64,000 nucleotides of DNA, taken from positions 3,658,001 through 3,722,000 of the forward strand of contig NZ_CP110341.1 in assembly GCF_026013965.1 (NCBI RefSeq), written 5' to 3'. The notes below the pieces were generated by a model. It made no database searches. It was not told where the DNA came from and saw nothing but the letters and a program-made list of their open reading frames with translations. This document shows positions 9,142 to 17,926 of this stretch, piece after piece; the stretch's first letter is position 1; each line of letters begins with the position of its first letter. The position numbers were made by a program, and so were the translations under genes. The stretch is from Brevibacterium sp. JSBI002 (lineage in GTDB: Bacteria > Actinomycetota > Actinomycetes > Actinomycetales > Brevibacteriaceae).

Positions 9142-9735
9142 TCAGTCGATGGAGTCGACGTCCTGGTTTTCGTCGACGAGCTTCTGTGCCAGCGGCTCCC
9201 ACTTGTCGTAGGCGTCGGGATATCCGGAGTGCTGCACTTCCTGTGCGGCGTCACCGGGGTCGATGTTCTCCCAGTCGGCGATTTGGGTCAGTCCCGGGTT
9301 GGCGGTTCCGGAGTCGACCCCGTAGAAGGCTTTCGACGCGTACACGGTGTCGGTGACTTCGTCGGCCGATCCCCAGTTCATCGAGGGACGCTGTTGGAAG
9401 GCACCGGCGGAATCGCGGTCGCCGCCGTCGAGGTCGTTGAGGCTCGATTCCTGCAGTGCGGTCATCACGGCGATCGTCTGTGCCTGCTCCGACAGGTCCG
9501 CGCCCTTGCCGACGCCGATGATGGTGCGCGCATTGTCGATCTGCTCCTCGCTCAGCTCATCCGGGTCGTCGATCCCTCCGGTCGAGCCGGCGTCGGACTG
9601 GGCTGCTTCACCCTCCTGGCTGACGCCTCCGGAGATCGGGTCGGCCGAAGCCGAGGTCGCCGTTGCCAGGGAGACTCCCCCCGCGAGGACGGCGGCGGAC
9701 AGTGCAGTCACCGCAAGTGTGCGCGCACGTTTCAT
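9142..9735 (-). CDS. Secreted lysozyme/transglycosylase-like protein
   Basis: 197 residues. A Sec signal peptide (basic start, hydrophobic stretch, TSASA just before the cut near residue 31) leads an acidic linker, then a conserved actinobacterial domain with TIIGVGKGADLSEQAQTIAV, ALQESSL (candidate catalytic Glu) and GDRDSAGAFQQRPSMNWG. This domain occurs in secreted cell-wall hydrolases, often beside NlpC/P60 domains, and has a lysozyme-like pattern. Its paralogue is at 10989-11579, with an NlpC/P60 protein between them. Peptidoglycan remodelling outside the cell is likely; activity is inferred. Confidence 0.7.
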   Translation of the reverse strand: MKRARTLAVTALSAAVLAGGVSLATATSASADPISGGVSQEGEAAQSDAGSTGGIDDPDELSEEQIDNARTIIGVGKGADLSEQAQTIAVMTALQESSLNDLDGGDRDSAGAFQQRPSMNWGSADEVTDTVYASKAFYGVDSGTANPGLTQIADWENIDPGDAAQEVQHSGYPDAYDKWEPLAQKLVDENQDVDSID

Positions 9736-10127
9736 CTGTTCTCACTTTCTCTTGATCGGGCCCTCGACCCGGTCGGCGACTCCTGGTGCGCGGCACACGT
9801 GGTGGGTTCTGCGGCATCTGCCCTGTGGTCGGCACAGGAACACCAATGCAGAAGGTGCCGTGGAATCGCCCCACACAACACTGACGGACCGATGGGCCCC
9901 GTTCAATGCAGAGAGACTTCGAGGTGACTTATTCTCGCCGCAACGAATCGTCACGGATCCGTGTGCGTGCGATCAGAGTTCGCTGAACGCCGCGCGGTCA
10001 CCAGCGGTGCTCTCACCCGCCCGTGACCGGGGTCTCGATCCGCTCGTCGGGCGGTTCGCAGGCGCGAGCCAGGGAAATTTCAGGTGCCGGCGGCGATCGG
10101 CGGGTGGGGGTCGATCCTCGGCGATCC

Positions 10128-10169
10128 TGCACTCCGAGGTAGGCCCTGTGCACTCCGAGGTATGCTCTG
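10128..10169. repeat. Two tandem 21-base repeats in the 587-base gap 9736-10322
   Basis: The unit beginning TGCACTCCGAGGTA occurs at 10128-10148 and 10149-10169, identical in its first 14 bases. It lies in the long non-coding gap upstream of the secreted protein at 9142-9735. The rest of the gap shows no convincing gene. The repeats could bind a regulator of the secreted protein genes, but they are about 390 bases from the start. Confidence 0.45.
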
Positions 10170-10322
10170 TTCCCCGAGGCGGCCCTCCTCGTCACATGCA
10201 TCGACGCCGCGTCCCATGGGAGGGGCGCGGCGACGATGTGCGTTCAGGTTCGCGACGTACGGTCGGCGGATCGGTGCCGCCGGATCGGCATCGGATCAGT
10301 GCCGGATCACGGGCCGTTCAGA

Positions 10323-10913
10323 TCACAGACCGTTCAGGCGGTAGGGGACGAAGCTGTCGTCCTGGTCGTAAGGGTAGGAGACTTCGTGGGCGACCGAACC
10401 GAGCGAACCGTTCTCCTCGAGGGCGTGGTAGGCGGTCTTGTCGTCGTTGGCCCAGCCGTTGAAGATCACGACGTGGCCGTTGGCGCCTTCGGTGCCGGGG
10501 CCGCCCTTCATCAGGACGTCGCCGGGCTTCAGTTCGTCCTTGTCGATCTTGTGGGAGACATCGGGCAGGGTCACGGTGTTGAGGCTGTCGTCGAGTCCCC
10601 AGGCCATCGAGACGAATCCCGAGCAGTCCATGCGGTACTGCTTGCCCTGTGGATCCGGATGGGTGGTGTCCCAGTTGTAGGGCACTCCCTGGTCAACCCA
10701 GGTCTGAGCACGGCTGATGATCTCCTCGCGACGATCATCGGCCTGCGCCGAGGCGGTTCTGCCGGATTCTGCCTGTGCGGCAGAGGACTGTGCAGCGGGT
10801 GCCTGAACGGCGGGTGTCTGGTCGGCCTGTGCCGGTGCGGTGGCCATCATGGTTCCGCCGGCGAGGATTCCTGCGGTGAGAACGGTGGTCGTGAGTGTGC
10901 GCGAAATCGTCAT
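10323..10913 (-). CDS. Secreted NlpC/P60-type peptidase
   Basis: 196 residues from ATG at 10913 (GGAGAG 5 bases upstream; an in-frame ATG 30 bases earlier lacks a good site). Signal peptide ends at APAQA near residue 30. An Ala/Gln-rich linker is followed by the cysteine peptidase domain: YRMDCSGFVSMAWG (catalytic Cys), LKPGDVLM and NGHVVIFNGW (catalytic His). NlpC/P60 enzymes cut peptide stems of peptidoglycan. It sits between two lysozyme-like paralogues on the same strand, suggesting a set of hydrolases acting on glycan and peptide parts of the wall. Confidence 0.82.
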   Translation of the reverse strand: MTISRTLTTTVLTAGILAGGTMMATAPAQADQTPAVQAPAAQSSAAQAESGRTASAQADDRREEIISRAQTWVDQGVPYNWDTTHPDPQGKQYRMDCSGFVSMAWGLDDSLNTVTLPDVSHKIDKDELKPGDVLMKGGPGTEGANGHVVIFNGWANDDKTAYHALEENGSLGSVAHEVSYPYDQDDSFVPYRLNGL

Positions 10914-10988
10914 CTTCTCTCCTGATGCTTCTCGTGTGTGCACGTGTGATTTCAGAACAGACGTTTTTGGGAACGAGTACGACTCGGA

Positions 10989-11579
10989 TCAGCTGATCGG
11001 GGCAACATCCTGATTGCCGTTGACGAGCTCGGTCGCCAAGGGATCCCACTTGTCGTACTCGGCGGGGAAGGCGGAGCCCTGCACTGCTTGAGCTGCGGCT
11101 CCCGGGACCATCGTCTCCCATCCTTCGATCTGGATGAGGCCGAGGTTCGAGCCTTCGGGGTTGACGCCGTAGAACGACTTCGAGGCGTAGACCGGGTCGG
11201 TCACCTGGGCCAGAGTGCCCCAGCCCATGGACGGACGCTGCTGGAACAGTCCGGCGGAGTCGCGGTCGCCGCCGTCGAGGTTGTAGAGGCTCGATTCCTG
11301 CAGGGCCGTCATCACGGCGATCTTCTGAGCCTGCGTCGACAGATCCGCTCCCTTGCCGACGGCGATGATCGTGCGCGCATTGTCGATCTGCTCCTGAGTG
11401 AGCTGAGTGGCGTCCTGGGTGTTCGGAACCTTGCCGCCGTCGAGTGCTTTGCTTGTGAACGGAGCGGCCTCCTTGGACACGGCAGCCGGCTCTGCGGACG
11501 CGGCGGTCGCCATGGAGACTCCGCCGGCGATGACCGCCGCGGAAAGGGCTGTCACAGCGAACTTGCGTACGAGTTTCAT
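10989..11579 (-). CDS. Secreted lysozyme/transglycosylase-like protein, paralogue of 9142-9735
   Basis: 196 residues from ATG at 11579 (MKLVRKFAVTALSAAVIAGG). An earlier in-frame start adds a non-signal extension and is unlikely. Signal peptide ends near AASAEP. The mature domain carries ARTIIAVGKGADLSTQAQKI, ALQESSLYNLDGGDRDSAG and FQQRPSMGWGTLAQVTDPVY, closely matching its paralogue. The shared signal peptide wording (VTALSAAV.AGGVS) points to tandem duplication. Likely a wall-acting hydrolase. Confidence 0.7.
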   Translation of the reverse strand: MKLVRKFAVTALSAAVIAGGVSMATAASAEPAAVSKEAAPFTSKALDGGKVPNTQDATQLTQEQIDNARTIIAVGKGADLSTQAQKIAVMTALQESSLYNLDGGDRDSAGLFQQRPSMGWGTLAQVTDPVYASKSFYGVNPEGSNLGLIQIEGWETMVPGAAAQAVQGSAFPAEYDKWDPLATELVNGNQDVAPIS

Positions 11580-11801
11580 CAGTTCCCACTTTCCAGTCGT
11601 TTCGGGCATCGGGTCCTCTCGGCTTCCTGCCACCGAGTTCCACGTGACCCTGCTCTCATGCCCGCAATCCAGGCTGTCGCTTCAGCGGATCCTGCTCAAC
11701 AAACAGACCGTCAACAGCCGATCAATGGGAATTCGACGCGACTTGAACTGCAAGTTTCCCTGAGCTGACTGTTCGCTGGGCGTGGGTTCGGTTGGGTTCG
11801 C

Positions 11802-11807
11802 TACGCT
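11802..11807 (+). promoter_or_regulatory. -10 hexamer TACGCT, leaderless-type start
   Basis: TACGCT ends 6 bases before the ATG at 11814, with no Shine-Dalgarno sequence between; this matches the TANNNT-N6/7-ATG pattern of leaderless actinobacterial genes. Confidence 0.55.
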
Positions 11808-11813
11808 GATCCC

Positions 11814-12674
11814 ATGTCCGCGCCGCTGCCGCCAGATGCCGCAACCGCCGTCAGGTCCTACCTGCGTGCCGCCGATCGGATCCTGCCAGGCGGCATCATC
11901 GCTTGCGCCGTCACCGGATCGATCGCCCTCGGCGCCTATCGTCCGGGCCGCAGCGACATCGACCTCGTCGCGGTCATCGCCGATGAGTGGCTGGACCGTC
12001 CGGATCTCATTCGGCGGCTGCGGCAGCTCCACCTCTCGCAGGTGCCCCGCCTAGTAGTAGGGGTGGCGCGCGGGCGAGGTGTGAGTGCGTGCTGCAATAC
12101 CGTCTTCATCGCCGAGTCCGAGGTCAGTCGCCCCGTTACGCAGATCAGTCCGATCGCCTCCCATACGGGTGAGATCTTCGATTCGCACGGCGCGTTCGAC
12201 GTCAATCCGGTGATCTGGAAGGAGCTCGTCGACGGCGGCATCACGGTGCGGGGACGACCGATCGCTGCATGGGATCTCGATGCGCAGACGGAGGCGCTTC
12301 GACCATGGGTCCGCACGAACCTGCGCGAGTACTGGACTCCGTTGGCCGCACAGCTGCGCGACCGACCGTCGCGCACCCCGGGAACGCTGCTTCGTCGACT
12401 CGTGACGTCCCTGCGGGGACTTTCAGCCGGCACCGTCGCGTGGTGTGCGCTCGGTCCCGCGCGGATGCATCATACGCTTGCGACCGGAGAGATCATCGGC
12501 AAGGAGGAAGCGGGATTCCACGCGCTGACCGCATTTCCCCAGCACGCCCCCATCACCGAGGTGGCCCTGGCCAAAGTGCGCGGCGCGCGGATTCCGTCCG
12601 CACCGTCACGACGGCAGTGGCGGGCGCTGACCGCCTCGGCGATGGATGACATCATCACTGCCGCCCTCGACTGA
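11814..12674 (+). CDS. Nucleotidyltransferase, aminoglycoside adenylyltransferase-like
   Basis: 286 residues. GSIALGAYRPGRSDIDLVAV (about residues 36-55) is the GS-x-S/D-x-D metal-binding motif of the pol-beta nucleotidyltransferase superfamily. The C-terminal helical region resembles streptomycin/spectinomycin adenylyltransferases and DUF4111 proteins. It would transfer a nucleotide to a small molecule or, less likely, another acceptor. Single gene, probably read from a leaderless mRNA. Function as a resistance enzyme is not shown. Confidence 0.7.
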   Translation: MSAPLPPDAATAVRSYLRAADRILPGGIIACAVTGSIALGAYRPGRSDIDLVAVIADEWLDRPDLIRRLRQLHLSQVPRLVVGVARGRGVSACCNTVFIAESEVSRPVTQISPIASHTGEIFDSHGAFDVNPVIWKELVDGGITVRGRPIAAWDLDAQTEALRPWVRTNLREYWTPLAAQLRDRPSRTPGTLLRRLVTSLRGLSAGTVAWCALGPARMHHTLATGEIIGKEEAGFHALTAFPQHAPITEVALAKVRGARIPSAPSRRQWRALTASAMDDIITAALD

Positions 12675-12736
12675 GGTCGGCAGCGGGGCGACGCTGAGGT
12701 CGGCTGCGCGAGGACGCTGAGTCCGGCAGCGCGAAC
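12671..12736. repeat. Three tandem 23-base repeats between convergent genes
   Basis: Units start at 12671, 12694 and 12717, each beginning CTGAG and containing a GGTCGGC or TCCGGC core. The array begins inside the last codons of the nucleotidyltransferase gene (its stop lies in unit 1) and ends two bases before the stop of the aldehyde dehydrogenase gene. Origin probably slippage; a termination role is possible. Confidence 0.6.
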
Positions 12737-12737
12737 T

Positions 12738-14114
12738 CTACTTCGCGATGAAGTGGAGGCGCTTATTGACGAACTCGCCCATCCCGATCGGACCCATCTC
12801 ACGACCGAAACCAGACCGCTTCACCCCGCCGAACGGAATCTCCGCGGCCTCCGCCGCGATCGTATTCACATGCGTCATCCCCACCTCAAGACGAGCCGCC
12901 ACCCGATCGGCACGCCCCTCATCAGTCGAGAACACGGACCCACCCAGGCCCAGGGCACAATCATTCGCAAGCTCGAGGGCCTCCTCATCGCTGGAGACCC
13001 TGTACACGGTGGCCACCGGCCCGAAGATCTCTTCGCCATACGACTGCGAGTCCCTGGGCACATCGACGAGCACGGTCGGCGCATAGTAAGCAGCCGGACC
13101 CTCACCCAGCTCACCACCGATGAGCACACGGGCACCCTCAGCCACGGCCTGGGTCACCTGTGCGTCAACGGTCTCGGCGGCAGCACGGCTCGACAACGGC
13201 ACATACTCGCCCTCACCCAGGCTCAGCGGATCCCCGGGCTTCAACCCGGTGCCCAACTTCACGAGCTCAGCAACGAACTCGTCATAGATGTCGTCCATGA
13301 CGATCAGCCGCTTATTCGAATTGCACACCTGTCCGGCGTTATACGTCCTAAACTCCCACGCTTCACGCGCCACCGCCGCAACATCAGAGGCGTCGAGGAC
13401 GACCATCGGGTCGATCCCACCGAGCTCCAACACGGCTTTCTTCAGGTTCTGCCCCGCCTGAGCGCCGATGATCGCACCGGCCCGCTCCGACCCGGTCAGA
13501 GACACACCCTGAACCCGGGGGTCGGCAATCATCGACGCGATCTGATCATGGTTGGCGAAAAGGTGTGAGTACCCACCCTCGGGTACGCCGGCGGCGCGGA
13601 AGATCTCCTCGATCAGCAGCGCCGACCGCCCACAGATGTCAGCGTGTTTGAGCATGATCGTGTTACCCAGCACAAGATTCGGGGCAGCGAACCGAGCGAC
13701 CTGATAATAGGGGAAGTTCCACGGCATCACACCCAACAGGGCGCCGATCGGCAGCGCTTCGATCCGGGCAGTGCCGGGGATGGTCGACGGGATCTGATAA
13801 TCCGTGGCCAGACTGGGTCCGTGGACGCCGTAGTAGTCGATGATGTCGGCGGCGAACTCGACTTCATCGACGGACTCGGCATACGACTTGCCCATCTCCA
13901 CCGAGATCGTCCTGGCGAGTTCGTCCTTGCGTTCATGGAAGATCTCCGCCGCCCTGCGCACAATCGACGCCCGTTCCTGAATGTCGGTGTCCTTCCACGT
14001 CAGGTAGGTGGTGTGGGCGCCAGCGACGGTGGTTTCGATCTCGGCATTCGATGCCTCGGGGAAGGTCTCGACGATTTCGCCGGTGGTGGGATTCTGAACA
14101 CGATAGTTCGACAT
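12738..14114 (-). CDS. NAD(P)-dependent aldehyde dehydrogenase, succinate-semialdehyde type
   Basis: 458 residues; start has CAGGAG upstream. Aldehyde dehydrogenase family signature residues are present: LELGGIDP (general-base Glu, about residue 228), YNAGQVCNSNKR (catalytic Cys, about 261), MPWNFPYYQ and EIFGPVA. The short length and the tail PFGGVKRSGFGREMGPIGMGEF match bacterial succinate-semialdehyde dehydrogenases (GabD/Sad group), which oxidise succinate semialdehyde to succinate. Other short-chain aldehydes are possible. The 238 bases between it and selB (14115-14352) hold its promoter and no clear gene. Confidence 0.82.
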   Translation of the reverse strand: MSNYRVQNPTTGEIVETFPEASNAEIETTVAGAHTTYLTWKDTDIQERASIVRRAAEIFHERKDELARTISVEMGKSYAESVDEVEFAADIIDYYGVHGPSLATDYQIPSTIPGTARIEALPIGALLGVMPWNFPYYQVARFAAPNLVLGNTIMLKHADICGRSALLIEEIFRAAGVPEGGYSHLFANHDQIASMIADPRVQGVSLTGSERAGAIIGAQAGQNLKKAVLELGGIDPMVVLDASDVAAVAREAWEFRTYNAGQVCNSNKRLIVMDDIYDEFVAELVKLGTGLKPGDPLSLGEGEYVPLSSRAAAETVDAQVTQAVAEGARVLIGGELGEGPAAYYAPTVLVDVPRDSQSYGEEIFGPVATVYRVSSDEEALELANDCALGLGGSVFSTDEGRADRVAARLEVGMTHVNTIAAEAAEIPFGGVKRSGFGREMGPIGMGEFVNKRLHFIAK

Positions 14115-14352
14115 GTTTGCTCCTGTGATGGTTCCGAATTTGCAGAGGGGTGAGGGAAAAATGGCGTCGCTGCGGCCCCATCACCGCAGTCAGTTATCAC
14201 CCATACCATCGACGGAAGCGCCGGAAACGGCGCGAACGATCATTCCGACATGATCGTAATACAGGTCACGGAATTTCGCCGAGGCGGCCGCCCACCGACG
14301 AGGACATCGTTTCGTCGCCGTGCTCACCCGACCGATGGGGCCGCAACCGTCT

Positions 14353-16257
14353 TCAGCGCACGACTTCGCGGTGTGTGGTGTCGAGTCGGCGCGTCCAGCC
14401 CCGGCCGTCGAGGTGTTCGAGCAGAGGGATGACGACGCGTCGGGTCGTCCCCAGCGCCTGCCTCGCCTGGCTTGTGGTGAAGGGCTGGTCGAGACCGGCG
14501 AGGATCCGCATCGCCTGCGCGGGGGTGCGCGGAGCCACGATGATTCCGTCGCCGAGGCGCAGGATCCGTCCCGCCTTCTCAGCGACCGCGAGCTCCCGCG
14601 CTCCGAGGGCGAGTTCGCGCAGGTCATCGGCTTCTGGTGCGGCGAACGGGTCGGCTGCGAGTCGCCGTTCGATCTCGGCGATACCGGCTTCGGCGGCACC
14701 GAGTCCCGCGGTATGCCCGGGCGGGCGGACCATTCCGTCGACGGCTTCGAGCTCGGCGCGGGAGATGATCTGGTTGAGCAGTGCGCGAATCGCGCCGCCG
14801 GAGCCTTCGGGCAGAGGCAGAGCCGGCTGGCTTTTCGCCGTCGCCGAGGTGTCACTTTTCGTTTCGCTGCCGCGTCTGCGACCTGAGTCGGGAGTTCGCT
14901 GAAGTGCCTCGGCGACGGCTTTGACGGGCACTCCTGCGGCCATCGGCGTGGCGGCGAGTTCACGGTTGACCAGGGATTTCGTCGCCTCTACCCAGGAGGT
15001 CAGCGCCGGCGAGTGGACGAGCCACTCACCCACAACCTCGATGTCGGCGGGCAGGCCCTCGTCATCGGGCACCTGCAGACCGAACCGGGTAAGGACGGTG
15101 CGTTCGACGGCTCCGCGGCGGGCCACCTCGGCGAGGATATCGCCTTTCACAGGACGGTCGGCAAGCTCTTTCGCTCGCCTGGCGCCGTCGCCTCGTCGGG
15201 ACAGTTCGGGTGGGTCGACGTCGAGCACGAGGAGGCCTGCGAAGACGTTGCGGCTGCCCGGGGCGCGAAGCACGATCCGGTCGCTGACCTGCAGGGGAAG
15301 TGGTCGATCGAGGGTGAGCCGGGCGTGGTCGGCGTCGAAGGATCGCAGCCGGGCGGGCACGGCGGCGGTGCCGATATGGGCCATGAGTTCGTGGATGCCG
15401 GAGTCGAGTGCCTCGCCCATGGTGCGGCGCACATCGATCGTGTCGACGATCGGCCAGGCCCCACTCGTGAGCAGAGCGTCGCCGCGGTGGAGGTCGTCGG
15501 CGGGGACGTCGCGCAGGTTGACGGCCACGCGGGCCTGCGGGACCACCTCGGTAGTGGTGGAATTACGGGACTGCAGACCCCGCACACCCACGATCCGGTC
15601 GATGGTCTCTCCGCGCAGCTCGACTGTATCGCCCGTGGTCAGAGTGCCTGCCGTGAGGGTCCCGGTGACGACGGTGCCGGCACCCTTGATGGTGAAGGCC
15701 CGGTCGACCCACAGTCGAACCCTCCCCGAGGTGGTCGGAGGCTCGGCCGTGGCCGTGACCTCGTCGAGGACGCTGATGAGTTCGGGCAGGCCCTGCCCGG
15801 TCGTGGCTGACACCGTGACGATCGGCGCTGCTTCGAGTGGTGTTCCACGCAGCTGCGCTCTGACCTGAGCTTTTGTGGTCTCGACAGAGTCAGGGGCGAG
15901 GTCGGCCCGGGTGATGACGACGAGGCCGTGGGTGATGCCGAGCGCATTGATCGCGTCGCGGTGGTCAGTCGATTGGGCTTGCCAGCCCTTGTCTGCGGCG
16001 ATGATGAAGCAGGCGATGGGGGCGGGGCCGAGCCCGGCGAGCATGTTCGCAAGGAACTTTTCGTGCCCCGGAACGTCGACGAAGGCGAGTTCGCGTCCCG
16101 ATGGCAGGGTCGTCCAGGCGAAACCGAGGTCGATGGTCAGCCCGCGCTTCTTCTCTTCGGCCCACCGATCGGGTTCCATTCCGGTCAGGGCACCCACCAG
16201 CGTCGACTTCCCGTGGTCGACGTGCCCGGCGGTGGCGATGACGAAAGTGTCAGGCAT
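14353..16257 (-). CDS. selB: Selenocysteine-specific translation elongation factor SelB
   Basis: 634 residues from ATG at 16257, which overlaps the end of selA by 8 bases. N-terminal GTPase domain: GHVDHGKSTLVGALTG (G1, residues 11-26), KRGLTIDLGFAW (G2), DVPGHEKFLANM (G3). These are followed by beta-barrel domains and a long C-terminal part (about residues 400-634) with winged-helix repeats that in this family bind the SECIS hairpin of the mRNA. SelB brings Sec-tRNA to the ribosome at UGA codons. Length fits SelB (E. coli 614). Its client in this window is the UGA-containing fdhA. Confidence 0.95.
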   Translation of the reverse strand: MPDTFVIATAGHVDHGKSTLVGALTGMEPDRWAEEKKRGLTIDLGFAWTTLPSGRELAFVDVPGHEKFLANMLAGLGPAPIACFIIAADKGWQAQSTDHRDAINALGITHGLVVITRADLAPDSVETTKAQVRAQLRGTPLEAAPIVTVSATTGQGLPELISVLDEVTATAEPPTTSGRVRLWVDRAFTIKGAGTVVTGTLTAGTLTTGDTVELRGETIDRIVGVRGLQSRNSTTTEVVPQARVAVNLRDVPADDLHRGDALLTSGAWPIVDTIDVRRTMGEALDSGIHELMAHIGTAAVPARLRSFDADHARLTLDRPLPLQVSDRIVLRAPGSRNVFAGLLVLDVDPPELSRRGDGARRAKELADRPVKGDILAEVARRGAVERTVLTRFGLQVPDDEGLPADIEVVGEWLVHSPALTSWVEATKSLVNRELAATPMAAGVPVKAVAEALQRTPDSGRRRGSETKSDTSATAKSQPALPLPEGSGGAIRALLNQIISRAELEAVDGMVRPPGHTAGLGAAEAGIAEIERRLAADPFAAPEADDLRELALGARELAVAEKAGRILRLGDGIIVAPRTPAQAMRILAGLDQPFTTSQARQALGTTRRVVIPLLEHLDGRGWTRRLDTTHREVVR

Positions 16258-17569
16258 TGTCAGCACGGACTCGCTTGATAGCGGCAGCGATGCGGTTGTC
16301 TTCGCTTTCGGGTACGCAGCGCAGGTCGACCAAGCATCGTCCCTGGTGGACTCGGGCGACGATCGCAGGATCGCCGCGGCGCAGCGGCTCGGCGAAGGCT
16401 TCAGGCAGTTCGACTGCCCAGCCGGACAGGGGCACTCCGGGGGCTCCCCCGCCGCCGACTCGTCCGTCGTGGTCGACGATCGTGGCACCGACCGCCTCGG
16501 CGATAGTTTCGGTGCGTTTCCGCAGGTGAACTGTGTCGATGTGGAGGGCGTCGTGGATCGGGTTCGCGGTGTGAGTGATCGTGGCTTCGAGGGCGGCGAG
16601 GGTGAGTTTGTCGGTGCGCAGCGCTCTGGCCAGAGGGTGTTTGGCCAGTGTCTGCACTGCTTCGGTGCGGCCGAGGATGAGGCCGGCCTGCGGGCCGCCG
16701 AGGAGTTTGTCGCCGGAGACGATGACGAGGTCGGCGCCGGCGCGCAGGGCGGTGTCGATATCGGGTTCGTCGGGCAACGCCGGGTCGGGAGTGAAGAGCC
16801 CGGAGCCGAGGTCGACGATGAGCGGCAGGTTGTGCTCGTCGGCGAGTCCGCGCAGGTCGGCCACCTCGACGGAGGAGGTGAATCCTTCGACGCGGAAGTT
16901 GCTCGTGTGCACCTTGAGCAGGCAGGACGTGTCGTCGCTGATGGCCTCGGCGTAGTCGGCCACGTGGGTGCGGTTCGTCGTGCCGACCTCGCGCAGCCTG
17001 GCGCCGGTCGTCGTCATGAGGTCGGTGAGGCGGAACCCGGCACCGATTTCGATGAGTTCGCCGCGGCTGATGATGATCTCGCCGGAACCTGTGCCGCTGC
17101 CGCGCATCGCAGTGACGGCCAACAGCAGGGCGGCCGCACCGTTGTTGACCACGAGAGCATCCTCGGCAGCCGGGCTCGCCTGCAGCAGGGCGGCCTTCGC
17201 TCCGGTGCCCCGCTTGCTGCGTTTGCCGGTGCCGAGGTCCATTTCGACGTCGACATATCCGGCCGCCTCGGTGATCGCCTGGGTTGCCGCAGGTGAGAGC
17301 GGTGCCCGGCCGAGGTTCGTGTGAACGAGGATGCCGGTGGCATTGAGCACTGGGGTCAGGGAGGAAGCCGAACGGGAACCAAGCTTGGAGGTGATGGCGG
17401 GGGCCACCTCGGCGACGGGGATCTCACGGGCCCGGGCGGCGTTCTGCACCTCGGAGATGATGGCCTTGATGGTCGCCTGGTTGAGGTGCTCACCTGCGGC
17501 GATGACCTCGGGAAGGGCGAGGAGGTGATCCGTGCGCGGAATGGATCGACGCGGGTCGGGATCGACCAT
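16250..17569 (-). CDS. selA: L-seryl-tRNA(Sec) selenium transferase SelA
   Basis: 439 residues from ATG at 17569 (GGAGG 8 bases upstream; the in-frame start 27 bases earlier is less well placed). PLP enzyme converting Ser-tRNA(Sec) to Sec-tRNA(Sec) with selenophosphate. Family landmarks: VLNATGILVHTNLGRAPLS, VVNNGAAALLL, GSGLF and the PLP lysine in SGDKLLGGPQAG (about residue 284). It lies 63 bases after selC and overlaps selB, so selC-selA-selB is probably one transcription unit. Confidence 0.95.
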   Translation of the reverse strand: MVDPDPRRSIPRTDHLLALPEVIAAGEHLNQATIKAIISEVQNAARAREIPVAEVAPAITSKLGSRSASSLTPVLNATGILVHTNLGRAPLSPAATQAITEAAGYVDVEMDLGTGKRSKRGTGAKAALLQASPAAEDALVVNNGAAALLLAVTAMRGSGTGSGEIIISRGELIEIGAGFRLTDLMTTTGARLREVGTTNRTHVADYAEAISDDTSCLLKVHTSNFRVEGFTSSVEVADLRGLADEHNLPLIVDLGSGLFTPDPALPDEPDIDTALRAGADLVIVSGDKLLGGPQAGLILGRTEAVQTLAKHPLARALRTDKLTLAALEATITHTANPIHDALHIDTVHLRKRTETIAEAVGATIVDHDGRVGGGGAPGVPLSGWAVELPEAFAEPLRRGDPAIVARVHQGRCLVDLRCVPESEDNRIAAAIKRVRADNA

Positions 17570-17632
17570 GGGGCGGCCTCCTCGGTGCAGGGTCACGGCG
17601 GCGCCGCTTGGTCGGCGGGACCGCGAAACGGT

Positions 17633-17727
17633 TGGCGGAGGCGGACGGGAATCGAACCCGCCAGACCGAGATACTCGGTCTCACTGGTTTTGAAGACCAG
17701 GGCGCCCACCAGGACACGGACGCCTCC
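17633..17727 (-). tRNA. selC: tRNA-Sec (anticodon UCA)
   Basis: A 95-base tRNA including an encoded CCA (17633-17635). Acceptor arms GGAGGCG and CGCCTCC pair. The anticodon stem-loop is CTGGT-CTTCAAA-ACCAG with UCA at 17691-17693. A very long variable arm (AGACCGAG/CTCGGTCT around TAT) and the T-arm GGTTCGATTCC are clear. The 92-base body (without CCA), extra arm and anticodon reading UGA identify the selenocysteine tRNA. Acceptor plus T stem appear to total 13 pairs, as expected. Confidence 0.96.
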
Positions 17728-17884
17728 ATCGGTCATCCTATCGCGGGTGTGAGCGAGGTGAAGCGAAGGGCCGATGCTGCCGGGGCGGCGCTCGATTGAC
17801 CAAACGAACCAGTATCGAGCGCGCCGGTACCGATCTTCCGACTGAGTTCACTCACCATTCGCTCAGGCTTCTCCGAGCGCGGCT

Positions 17885-17890
17885 TAAGGT
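17885..17890 (+). promoter_or_regulatory. -10-like TAAGGT before the LPXTG protein
   Basis: TAAGGT lies 36 bases before the ATG at 17927, leaving a short leader that contains GAGAAGG as ribosome binding site. No clear -35 element. The gap 17728-17926 between selC and this gene holds nothing else recognised. Confidence 0.35.
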
Positions 17891-17926
17891 GACAAGGTTC
17901 CCAGCCATCACCCCGAGAAGGTCGTC

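Noticed and set aside
14190..14352. Minus-strand open frame running from inside selB into the gap before the aldehyde dehydrogenase gene
   Set aside because: Most of it is an out-of-frame shadow of selB and the remainder has no recognisable domain.
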